64,000 nt of DNA, taken from NCBI GenBank assembly GCA_934695325.1, contig CAKUVD010000010.1, forward strand, positions 62,001-126,000, read 5' to 3'. The position numbers and the translations under genes were made by a program. Source of the DNA: an uncultured Bacteroidales bacterium. Lineage in GTDB: Bacteria > Bacteroidota > Bacteroidia > Bacteroidales > UBA932. Below the pieces are notes generated by a model. That model was not told where the DNA came from. It saw only the letters and a program-made list of their open reading frames with translations, and did no database searches. Every line of letters starts with the position of its first letter. Within the stretch, counting starts at the first letter, position 1. Below, piece by piece: positions 54,789 through 62,256 of this stretch.

Positions 54789-57700
54789 TCAATACTCGTC
54801 CCAGGACTTGATCTGAATATCATCCATCGACATAGAGCAGAACGCCCTGATGAACGCCGTGGCGAGACGCGCATTCGTGAAGAGCGGAATGTTGCAGTCT
54901 ATGGCATTGCGCCTGATATGATATCCATTGTAAAGCTCCTCCTCGCTGAAATTCTTAGGGATATTTATGACCATATCCACTTTCTTGTCGTGAATCAGGT
55001 CAAGAGCCGACGGGAAGAGAGACTTCATTGACGGGTTCTCGGCTTCAGTCGGCCATAGGACACGCTGGCACGGGATGCTGTTCTCTATGAAATACTTATA
55101 CGTGCCGCCGGTAGCGAACAGCTCATATCCGCTGTCAGCCAGAAGACGACAGGCGGTAAGCATATCGGCCTTCTGCAGAGGATCTCCGGTAGAAAGCAAT
55201 ATGCGCTTCGCCGGAATCGTATTCCCGACAGAAAGGATGGACTTCAGCAACGCCTCATCAAGATTGTCCCCGATACATCCTACCTCACCTGTGGACGACA
55301 TATCCACGCCGAGCATCGGATCAGCCTCCTCAAGTCTCGCGAAAGAGAACTGCGAAGACTTCACGCCCACATAGTCAAGGTCGAACGCACTCTTCTGCGG
55401 AGCGGCGGGATGCTTGCCCAACATCACTTTGGTAGCGAGTTCTATAAAATTGATCTTAAGCACCTTGGATACAAACGGGAAACTTCTTGACGCACGGAGG
55501 TTGCACTCTATGACCTTGATCTTGTTCTCCTTGGCGAGGAACTGGATATTGAACGGACCAGAGATGCTGAGCGCTCCGGCAATCTTTCTCGCGATCTTCT
55601 TTATCCTGCGGACCGTCTCGACATAAAGTTTCTGCGGAGGGAACTGTATGGTGGCGTCACCGGAATGCACGCCGGCATACTCGATATGCTCAGAGATAGC
55701 ATACGCCAGAATCTCGCCCCCGTCAGCGACTGCATCGAACTCGATTTCCTTGCAGCGATCCATAAACTTGCTTATGACCACCGGATGTTCCTGCGACACC
55801 TCCGACGCAAGTGAAAGGAAATGTCTGAGCTGCTCTTCATCGTAGCAGACGTTCATCGCAGCACCGGAGAGCACGTACGAAGGACGTACCAGCACAGGGA
55901 AACCGACCTCCGAGATGAACTTGTCCACATCATCCATAGTAGTAAGCTCGCTCCACTCAGGCTGATCCACGCCGAGCGCGTCCACGATGCTCGAGAACTT
56001 ATTCCTGTCCTCTGCCTTGTCAATGTCCTTCGCCCTGGTTCCGAGGATAGGGACGCCATTCTTGTCAAGCCTGAGAGCCAAGTTGTTAGGAATCTGGCCG
56101 CCGACAGACACCACGACACCGTGAGGCGTCTCGAGTTCGATGATGTCCATCACCCTCTCGAATGTCAGCTCATCGAAATAGAGCCTGTCGCACATATCAT
56201 AGTCCGTGGAGACAGTCTCCGGATTATAGTTTATCAGCACTCCCCTATAGCCTTCCCTGCGTATGGTCTCGATACAGTTCACGGAGCACCAGTCGAATTC
56301 CACGGAACTTCCGATGCGGTATGCTCCGGAACCGAGGACGACGACAGACCGGCCGTCATTCTCGAACTTGATGTCGTTGAACTTGCCGTTATATGTAAGA
56401 TAGAGGTAGTTCGTGGCTGCCGGGAACTCCGCTGCAAGCGTATCTATCTGCTTGACTACCGGGACGATGCCGTTCACTTTCCTATATGTTCGGACGGCAT
56501 CCTGACTAGCCTTTGGATCCCCATTGTCCTTGAACACAGCCCTCTGGATCTGGAAATCAGAGAATCCCTGACATTTGGCCTGTCGGAGAAGATCCAGCGG
56601 CATTGTCTCGAGGTCATTGTAAGTGTTCATCTCGTTGTATGTGGAGACGATGTTCTCGAGCTTGTCCAGGAACCACTTGTCGATTTTCGTGAGCTGATGA
56701 ATCTGATCTACAGTATAGCCGGCACGCATCGCCTTGGAGATGACGAATATACGCCTGTCGGTAGGTTCCTTCAAGGCCTCATCCACATTGTCCACCTTCA
56801 GTTCCTTGTTGCCGACAAATCCGTGCGCTCCCTGCCCGATCATACGGAGGCCTTTCTGGATAGCCTCCTCGAACGATCGTCCGATTGCCATTACTTCGCC
56901 GACACTCTTCATACTTGAGCCGATCTTTCTGGACACTCCGTGGAACTTGGAGAGGTCCCAGCGAGGGATCTTGCAGACGATGTAGTCGAGAGCAGGCTCG
57001 AAGAATGCAGGAGTGGTCTTGGTGACAGAGTTCTTCAAGTCGAAGAGACCATATCCAAGACCGAGCTTCGCAGCGACGAAAGCCAGAGGATAGCCGGTGG
57101 CCTTAGATGCCAGCGCAGAAGACCTGGATAGACGGGCATTGACCTCTATCACTCTGTAGTCCATAGCATTAGGGTCATAAGCATACTGCACGTTGCACTC
57201 GCCCACGATTCCTATGTGACGAACGATCCTGATGGACAGTTCGCGGAGGAAATAGTAGTCCTTGTTAGAAAGAGTCTGCGACGGAGCTACTACAATGCTC
57301 TCCCCGGTATGGATTCCGAGAGGGTCGAAGTTCTCCATATTGCAGACTGTGATGCAGTTGTCGTATTTGTCCCTTACGACCTCATACTCGATTTCCTTCC
57401 AGCCCTTGAGAGATTTCTCCACGAGAACCTGAGGAGAGAACGAGAACGCCTTGGCGCAGAGCTCCTCCAGTTCCTCGTCATTGTCGCAGAAACCCGAGCC
57501 GAGACCGCCGAGGGCATAAGCCGCCCTGACAATGAGAGGGTATCCGAGCTCGGCAGCAGCCTTCTTCGCCTCCTCGATGTTTTCGGCCGGATGGGACTTG
57601 ATGGTCTTGACATTGATCTCGTCAAGCTTGTTAACGAACAGCTCCCTGTCCTCCGTATCCATAATGGCCTGCACAGGAGTACCGAGCACCTGTACGTCAT

Positions 57701-58028
57701 ATTTTTCCAGGATATGCTTCTCGTAAAGTTCAACGCCGCAGTTCAATGCAGTCTGACCGCCGAATGAGAGCAAAATGCCCTGGGGCCTCTCCTTCGCTAT
57801 CACCTTCTCCACGAAGAACGGTGTGACCGGCAGGAAGTATATCTTGTCTGCGACCCCCTCCGACGTCTGCACCGTAGCGATGTTTGGGTTTATGAGGACT
57901 GTCTCTATGCCCTCTTCGCGCAGAGCCTTGAGTGCCTGTGAGCCGGAATAATCGAATTCTCCTGCCTGTCCGATCTTCAATGCGCCGGAACCGAGGATAA
58001 GGACTTTTCTTATATTAGGATTTTTCAT
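54789..58028 (-). CDS. carB: Carbamoyl-phosphate synthase large subunit
   Basis: 1079 residues, the full length of the family. It has two homologous ATP-grasp halves: LILGSGALKIGQAGEFDYSG starts the first and VVLGSGAYRIGSSVEFDWCS the second. RNAYALGGLGSGF-like and RPSYVLSGAAMNV segments mark the two nucleotide sites, and HTGESIVVAPSQTLS and HSGDATIQFPPQ are further conserved parts. The C-terminal MGS-like allosteric domain is at about 935-1079 (ILLSTGDPLQKADMLTACRLL). It forms carbamoyl phosphate from bicarbonate, ammonia delivered by CarA and two ATP, for arginine and pyrimidine synthesis. It lies 11 bases after carA. Confidence 0.98.
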   Translation of the reverse strand: MKNPNIRKVLILGSGALKIGQAGEFDYSGSQALKALREEGIETVLINPNIATVQTSEGVADKIYFLPVTPFFVEKVIAKERPQGILLSFGGQTALNCGVELYEKHILEKYDVQVLGTPVQAIMDTEDRELFVNKLDEINVKTIKSHPAENIEEAKKAAAELGYPLIVRAAYALGGLGSGFCDNDEELEELCAKAFSFSPQVLVEKSLKGWKEIEYEVVRDKYDNCITVCNMENFDPLGIHTGESIVVAPSQTLSNKDYYFLRELSIRIVRHIGIVGECNVQYAYDPNAMDYRVIEVNARLSRSSALASKATGYPLAFVAAKLGLGYGLFDLKNSVTKTTPAFFEPALDYIVCKIPRWDLSKFHGVSRKIGSSMKSVGEVMAIGRSFEEAIQKGLRMIGQGAHGFVGNKELKVDNVDEALKEPTDRRIFVISKAMRAGYTVDQIHQLTKIDKWFLDKLENIVSTYNEMNTYNDLETMPLDLLRQAKCQGFSDFQIQRAVFKDNGDPKASQDAVRTYRKVNGIVPVVKQIDTLAAEFPAATNYLYLTYNGKFNDIKFENDGRSVVVLGSGAYRIGSSVEFDWCSVNCIETIRREGYRGVLINYNPETVSTDYDMCDRLYFDELTFERVMDIIELETPHGVVVSVGGQIPNNLALRLDKNGVPILGTRAKDIDKAEDRNKFSSIVDALGVDQPEWSELTTMDDVDKFISEVGFPVLVRPSYVLSGAAMNVCYDEEQLRHFLSLASEVSQEHPVVISKFMDRCKEIEFDAVADGGEILAYAISEHIEYAGVHSGDATIQFPPQKLYVETVRRIKKIARKIAGALSISGPFNIQFLAKENKIKVIECNLRASRSFPFVSKVLKINFIELATKVMLGKHPAAPQKSAFDLDYVGVKSSQFSFARLEEADPMLGVDMSSTGEVGCIGDNLDEALLKSILSVGNTIPAKRILLSTGDPLQKADMLTACRLLADSGYELFATGGTYKYFIENSIPCQRVLWPTEAENPSMKSLFPSALDLIHDKKVDMVINIPKNFSEEELYNGYHIRRNAIDCNIPLFTNARLATAFIRAFCSMSMDDIQIKSWDEY

Positions 58029-58039
58029 TTCTTTGACTC

Positions 58040-59119
58040 TTACTTGATTTTGCTGATGAACTCGTCGAACAGGAACTCCGTGTCTGTTGGGCCGCTGGAC
58101 GCCTCAGGATGGAACTGCACAGAGCAGAATGGCTTGGTCTTGTGGCGGATGCCCTCATTCGTCCCGTCATTCATATTTATGAACCACGGTTCCCAGTCGC
58201 TGCCGAGCGCAGTAGGATCCACAGCATATCCGTGATTCTGAGACGTGATATAGCACCTGTTGGTGCCTACCATACGGACAGGCTGGTTATGGCTTCTGTG
58301 ACCATACTTCAGCTTGTATGTAGTGGCGCCGGCAGCCCTGGCCATCAGCTGATTTCCCATACAGATACCGAAGATAGGCTTGTCCTGCAGCATAGCCTTG
58401 CGCAAGTTCTCCACCGTCTTGGTGCAGAACTCAGGGTTTCCAGGCCCGTTGGATATGAACAGTCCGTCATAGTCCAGAGACAGGAAATCATAATCCCACG
58501 GCACGCGGATAAGCTCCACGCCCCTGTCCACGAAACACCTGAGGATATTGTGCTTCACGCCACAGTCCACCAGGACGACCTTCTTGTCGCCGGAACCGTA
58601 GCGGATTACTTCCTTGCAGCTCACGATATCTATCTGATTGTCAGCATTCGGGTCGTGAACCTCTTCCTCAGCCGTCTCGCCCTCCGGGATGATCTGCCCC
58701 AGCATCGAGCCGTTGTCTCTCAGGAGCTTGGTGACCTCCCTGGTGTCAATCCCATAGATTCCAGGTATCTTCTGTTCCTTCATCCACTCGTCAAGGCTCT
58801 TGACAGCATCCCAGTGGCTGTATTTGAATGAATACTCGGATATCACCAGGCCGCGCACCCAAATCTTCTCCGACTCGAAGTTCTTGGAAATTCCGTTAAG
58901 GTCAACGCCCTCGTCTGGAACGCCGTAATTTCCGATAAGCGGATATGTTACACAAAGGATCTGCCCGGAATAAGAAGGGTCAGTCAGGCTTTCCGGATAC
59001 CCGACCATCGCCGTGGAGAACACGACTTCCCCGTCGCAAGGCTTGTCATATCCGAATGACCAGCCTGTCAGTTCCATTCCGTTCTGGAGGCGGAGTGTTG
59101 CGCGAAGTCTCTTTTCCAT
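58040..59119 (-). CDS. carA: Carbamoyl-phosphate synthase small subunit
   Basis: 359 residues. The N-terminal domain includes GWSFGYDKPCDGEVVFSTAMVGYPESLTDPSYSGQ-type sequence (seen in parts as EVVFSTAMVGYPESLTDPSY). The C-terminal class I glutamine amidotransferase has the nucleophile Cys in FGICMGNQLMARA and the His-Glu pair in VQFHPEASSGPTDT. It releases ammonia from glutamine and channels it to CarB. The operon has a promoter at 59291-59321 and, between that and the ATG, a small open frame and a terminator hairpin, which suggests control by attenuation. Confidence 0.97.
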   Translation of the reverse strand: MEKRLRATLRLQNGMELTGWSFGYDKPCDGEVVFSTAMVGYPESLTDPSYSGQILCVTYPLIGNYGVPDEGVDLNGISKNFESEKIWVRGLVISEYSFKYSHWDAVKSLDEWMKEQKIPGIYGIDTREVTKLLRDNGSMLGQIIPEGETAEEEVHDPNADNQIDIVSCKEVIRYGSGDKKVVLVDCGVKHNILRCFVDRGVELIRVPWDYDFLSLDYDGLFISNGPGNPEFCTKTVENLRKAMLQDKPIFGICMGNQLMARAAGATTYKLKYGHRSHNQPVRMVGTNRCYITSQNHGYAVDPTALGSDWEPWFINMNDGTNEGIRHKTKPFCSVQFHPEASSGPTDTEFLFDEFISKIK

Positions 59120-59148
59120 TTCTGTTTTTTGTCTGTCTGTTATATTTC

Positions 59149-59179
59149 AAAAAAAAGACCATCCCATTCGGGAACGGTC
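59149..59179 (-). terminator. Candidate attenuator terminator in the carAB leader
   Basis: Minus strand: GACC (59179-59176) and TTCCC pair with GGGA and GGTC (ending 59157), then T8 (59156-59149). The run of eight T directly after the stem is the hallmark of an intrinsic terminator, yet it lies 30 bases upstream of the carA ATG, inside the leader of its own operon. Confidence 0.65.
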
Positions 59180-59185
59180 ATTCTC

Positions 59186-59266
59186 TCAATCAATGCAAAT
59201 AAGACAAACGGAGGAACACTGGCCCGACTCGAACCGTAAAATACCGATGATGTTCCTTTTTTCCAT
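59186..59266 (-). CDS. Possible 26-residue leader peptide upstream of carA
   Basis: ATG at 59266 opens a frame of 26 codons (begins MEKRNIIGILRF, ends SVCLICID) whose TGA stop lies six bases before the attenuator stem. A ribosome at the end of this frame would cover the 5' arm of the hairpin. The predicted transcription start at about 59284 is only some 18 bases before the ATG. The peptide has Arg at positions 4 and 11 but no run of a single amino acid, so a pyrBI-like coupling model fits better than classical amino-acid attenuation. Coding is not proven. Confidence 0.4.
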   Translation of the reverse strand: MEKRNIIGILRFESGQCSSVCLICID

Positions 59267-59290
59267 TGTCTGAATTATCATTTCAGATTG

Positions 59291-59321
59291 CGAATTTAAG
59301 ATTTTTTTTCGCTATTACAAA
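59291..59321 (-). promoter_or_regulatory. Promoter of carAB
   Basis: Minus strand TTTG (59321-59318), 19 bases, TAAATTCG (59298-59291), one mismatch to TAnnTTTG. It predicts a leader of about 165 bases before carA that contains the small frame and the terminator. Confidence 0.5.
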
Positions 59322-59383
59322 ACCATATCCCGCCAACGACGGAGATTGTTTCGTTTCAATGCTGATTTAAACGTCTTAATGTA

Positions 59384-59413
59384 TTGTCGAATCTGTCGAA
59401 AGACTTATTTTTG
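59384..59413 (+). promoter_or_regulatory. Promoter of the MFS exporter gene
   Basis: TTG (59384-59386), 19 bases, TATTTTTG (59406-59413), giving a leader of about 185 bases to the ATG at 59605. Apart from these sites and the carAB leader, the 485 bases between carA and the MFS gene show no gene. Confidence 0.45.
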
Positions 59414-59604
59414 CGCCGATTTAGAAGCTGCTTGGATTTTATTCAACAGAAATTTTATGATGGATTTTAGAGGAGTGTTTTTCTGAAATTTTGAAAAAGA
59501 CAGCAGGAGCCTTTCTGACTGAAAAATTTCGGGAAAACTATACCGGAAAGACGCATAAAAGAATTTTTCGACATAAATTTAAACAGATTCTTAGAAGTTT
59601 TGAA

Positions 59605-60792
59605 ATGATTAACAGACAAGAAAAAGCCAAAGGGGCGTTTTTCAGATGGCTTCCTGTAATAAGCCTTACTTTTTCCACATTCATATTCAACACGTCGGAG
59701 TTCATCCCGATAGGCCTGCTCACCGACATTGCTGACGATTTCTCCATAACGGAATCCAGGGCTGGGCTCCTCATAACAGTTTACGCCTGGGTGGTGGCCG
59801 TAGCCTCCCTCCCGCTTATGCTGATGTTCTCCAAGACGGAGAACAAGAAACTACTGCTTTCAGTAGTGGTCCTGTTCACGGCAAGCCACATCCTCTCGGG
59901 ATTCTCTTCAGGATATTATATGCTTATGCTGTCCAGGACCGGCGTCGCATGCGCACATTCGATTTTCTGGTCCATTGTGACGCCGCTTGCAGTAAGAGTG
60001 GCCCCGGAGGGACATCGCTCGACAGCATTGGGGCTCATCGTGACCGGCTCGTCAGTGGCTATGATCGTGGGACTTCCTCTAGGACGAGCGATAGGGCTTC
60101 TCATCGGCTGGAGAGCGACCTTCCTGCTGATAGCCGCAGTGGCAGCGATAATATTCGTAATCCTCTCTGTCACACTTCCGAAGACTCCGAGCGACAATGA
60201 CATATCTCTCAAGTCACTGCCCGGCCTGATAAAGACGCCGGCGCTCTTGAGCATATATATTCTGACGGTTATAGCCATTACCGGCCACTATACGGCCTAC
60301 AGTTATATAGAGCCGTTCCTCGGTCAGGTGGCAGGTCTGTCGGATACATTGATCACGCTCGTGCTTTCGGCATTCGGTGTCGTGGGAATCATCGGCAGCT
60401 GGTTTTTCTCCAGATACTATGACAGGCATTGCGGAGCGTTCATCAGATTCGCCGTACTGGGCCTGTGCGCATTCATACTTATGCTAAGTCCAGCGGCTTT
60501 CAGCACGGTCAGCATTGTCCTTCTCTGCCTGCTGTGGGGACTGGCCATCAACAGTTACAACCTCGCATTCCAGTCCGAGATAATCCAGGCGGCTCCGCAC
60601 GGGACAGCGATCGCAATGTCCATCTACTCAGGGATATATAACATAGGAATAGGAGCAGGCGCCCTCGTCGGAGGAACCGTCTGCTCCCATATCGGAATCG
60701 GTTTCGTCGGCTACGTCGGAGGCGCGATCCTCGTCATAGCCTCTGCCTGGTGTCTGTTCAAATTCCTGCCGCTCGTGTACGGAAGACACTGA
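59605..60792 (+). CDS. MFS transporter, sugar/drug efflux type
   Basis: 395 residues from ATG at 59605. A TTG-initiated extension to 59491 would add a highly charged 38-residue segment and was rejected. Twelve TM segments can be picked out, beginning with WLPVISLTFSTFIFNTSEFIPIGLL, followed by TVYAWVVAVASLPLMLMFS and LSRTGVACAHSIFWSIVTPL. The motif NTSEFIPIGLLTDIA and the following helices resemble the SotB/YdeA and AraJ group of DHA1 exporters, which pump arabinose or drugs outward. Substrate is not predicted with confidence. The gene is monocistronic and convergent with the phosphoesterase gene. Confidence 0.88.
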   Translation: MINRQEKAKGAFFRWLPVISLTFSTFIFNTSEFIPIGLLTDIADDFSITESRAGLLITVYAWVVAVASLPLMLMFSKTENKKLLLSVVVLFTASHILSGFSSGYYMLMLSRTGVACAHSIFWSIVTPLAVRVAPEGHRSTALGLIVTGSSVAMIVGLPLGRAIGLLIGWRATFLLIAAVAAIIFVILSVTLPKTPSDNDISLKSLPGLIKTPALLSIYILTVIAITGHYTAYSYIEPFLGQVAGLSDTLITLVLSAFGVVGIIGSWFFSRYYDRHCGAFIRFAVLGLCAFILMLSPAAFSTVSIVLLCLLWGLAINSYNLAFQSEIIQAAPHGTAIAMSIYSGIYNIGIGAGALVGGTVCSHIGIGFVGYVGGAILVIASAWCLFKFLPLVYGRH

Positions 60793-60819
60793 AACGCACT
60801 TCCAGACGTCGTCAGAACA

Positions 60820-62250
60820 TCATTCGACAGGAATGTCATAGACATTGCCGAAGCGGTCAGTGGCGCGGACGGACAGACTGGCGTCTGGAGTGGATGGAAC
60901 AGCCTTGAAGAGATGCCTGGTCCGTGTCGGCGAAATCCAGTCGTACTTTATCTTGGTCTTGTCTTGGCAGAGGATATACGCCTGAGGATCAAAGCCGGTG
61001 AATTTCTCCATCTCCCCCATAACCACTCCGTTCTCGAGCCACTCGACCTTCCAGCCGTCATCATAATTCCAGACATTGGCAACGAGAGACTCTGGGAAGT
61101 CCGGAGATTTTCCGGGGGAATAGGCGCGTCCCTGGTATGAGACAGGATGGCCGGCTGACTTATACAGCCATTTCATTTCCGTGCCGTCCACGTCGTACAC
61201 GCCATATCCTACCGGAGTGCCGTCCAGACAGATGTCCAGACACCACCAGGTACCGCACACGGCCGCCGTGTTATGCTCCATAAGCCGGTCATTGTAACAG
61301 ACATTGAGATTATAGTGCATATGTCCGGTGAACAGGTGCGTGTCGAACTTGCTGAACATCGCGAGGAAGGCGGATGCGTTCACGGTCTGGTCCGCGACAT
61401 TGTCATAATCGTAGGCGAAAGGCTGCTGCTCCGCCACCGGGCGCATCGGCATATGAGCCGAGACAATCACCAGGGAGCCTTCAGGCACATACGCCAAGTC
61501 CTGCTCCAGCCAGCGGAATGTCTGTTCGGTCACATACCCTATGTAGAAATAGTCCCTGCCGATATAGAAATTGTTGTTTATGACGATGTAATGGGCCTTT
61601 CCTCTGTTGAACGAGTAGCAGCTTGGGCCGAAATAGTTCTCGAATGTGCGGTACGACGTCTCGAAAGAACGTCCCCAATAATCCATATCGTGGTTTCCTA
61701 TGACACGGTAGACAGGCATATCAAGCATAGACGCTGTCTTTATGTATCCCGGGAACAGGGACGGAGTGTCCCCTACTATGTCCCCGCAGTCGATGCCGAA
61801 CACATCATTGTCGTTCGCCGCCTTATAGGCGTTGATGTCTGCAAGCACGGCGGCATAGCCTTCGAGCTGCGCCGGATCTGTCATCTGCACGTCCGCCTGC
61901 ACGAACACCGTGTGCCTGCTGTCGTCACGAGGATTGCGCACAAGGTCGAAATCATAAGACGAGACCTTCGGGTCAATAGGCTTATAGAATACTGGCAACG
62001 TGCCTTCCTCAACAGGAGGGAGATACCCGGACGGTGTGGACACATATATGAAACGCCCGTCCCTGGAGGCTTCCAAGGAATACCGCCCGTTCCTGTCAGT
62101 CACGGTACAGGAATAACCATCGGACACCACCACGCCCGGAAGGCCCTTGCCCTCCGCCTTGACGGTTCCGCGCACCGTTGGGAAAGAATTGCCGGCGCTC
62201 ATCGACACGGACAGAATGCCGGCAGCCATCATCAATATCTTTTTCATCAC
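60820..62250 (-). CDS. Calcineurin-like metallophosphoesterase with N- and C-terminal beta domains
   Basis: 476 residues with a signal peptide (LMMAAGILSVSMSAG). Residues about 25-110 form a carboxypeptidase-regulatory-like beta sandwich (VRGTVKAEGKGLPGVVVSDG, TVTDRNGRYSLE). The phosphoesterase core has QADVQMTD, GIDCGDIVGD, VIGNHDMDYWG, VSAHMPM and FTGHMHYN, so the two-metal site is essentially complete, although the first motif is DVQ rather than DxH. A C-terminal beta domain follows. Such three-part proteins are common in gut Bacteroidetes and act on phosphorylated or sulfated substrates outside the cytoplasm. It lies 6 bases after the GH20 gene, so a joint role in glycan breakdown is likely. 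Confidence 0.88.
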   Translation of the reverse strand: MMKKILMMAAGILSVSMSAGNSFPTVRGTVKAEGKGLPGVVVSDGYSCTVTDRNGRYSLEASRDGRFIYVSTPSGYLPPVEEGTLPVFYKPIDPKVSSYDFDLVRNPRDDSRHTVFVQADVQMTDPAQLEGYAAVLADINAYKAANDNDVFGIDCGDIVGDTPSLFPGYIKTASMLDMPVYRVIGNHDMDYWGRSFETSYRTFENYFGPSCYSFNRGKAHYIVINNNFYIGRDYFYIGYVTEQTFRWLEQDLAYVPEGSLVIVSAHMPMRPVAEQQPFAYDYDNVADQTVNASAFLAMFSKFDTHLFTGHMHYNLNVCYNDRLMEHNTAAVCGTWWCLDICLDGTPVGYGVYDVDGTEMKWLYKSAGHPVSYQGRAYSPGKSPDFPESLVANVWNYDDGWKVEWLENGVVMGEMEKFTGFDPQAYILCQDKTKIKYDWISPTRTRHLFKAVPSTPDASLSVRATDRFGNVYDIPVE

Positions 62251-62256
62251 AACCTC

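Noticed and set aside
59200..59245. tRNA-like T-arm (GGTTCGAGTC, minus strand)
   Set aside because: The T-stem bases do not pair properly (a G-G clash), and no D-arm, anticodon arm or acceptor stem can be built from the flanking sequence. It lies inside the small leader frame of carAB.
59491..59604. 38-codon N-terminal extension of the MFS exporter from a TTG
   Set aside because: The segment is highly charged and precedes the first TM helix. MFS proteins of this type start close to that helix, as from 59605.
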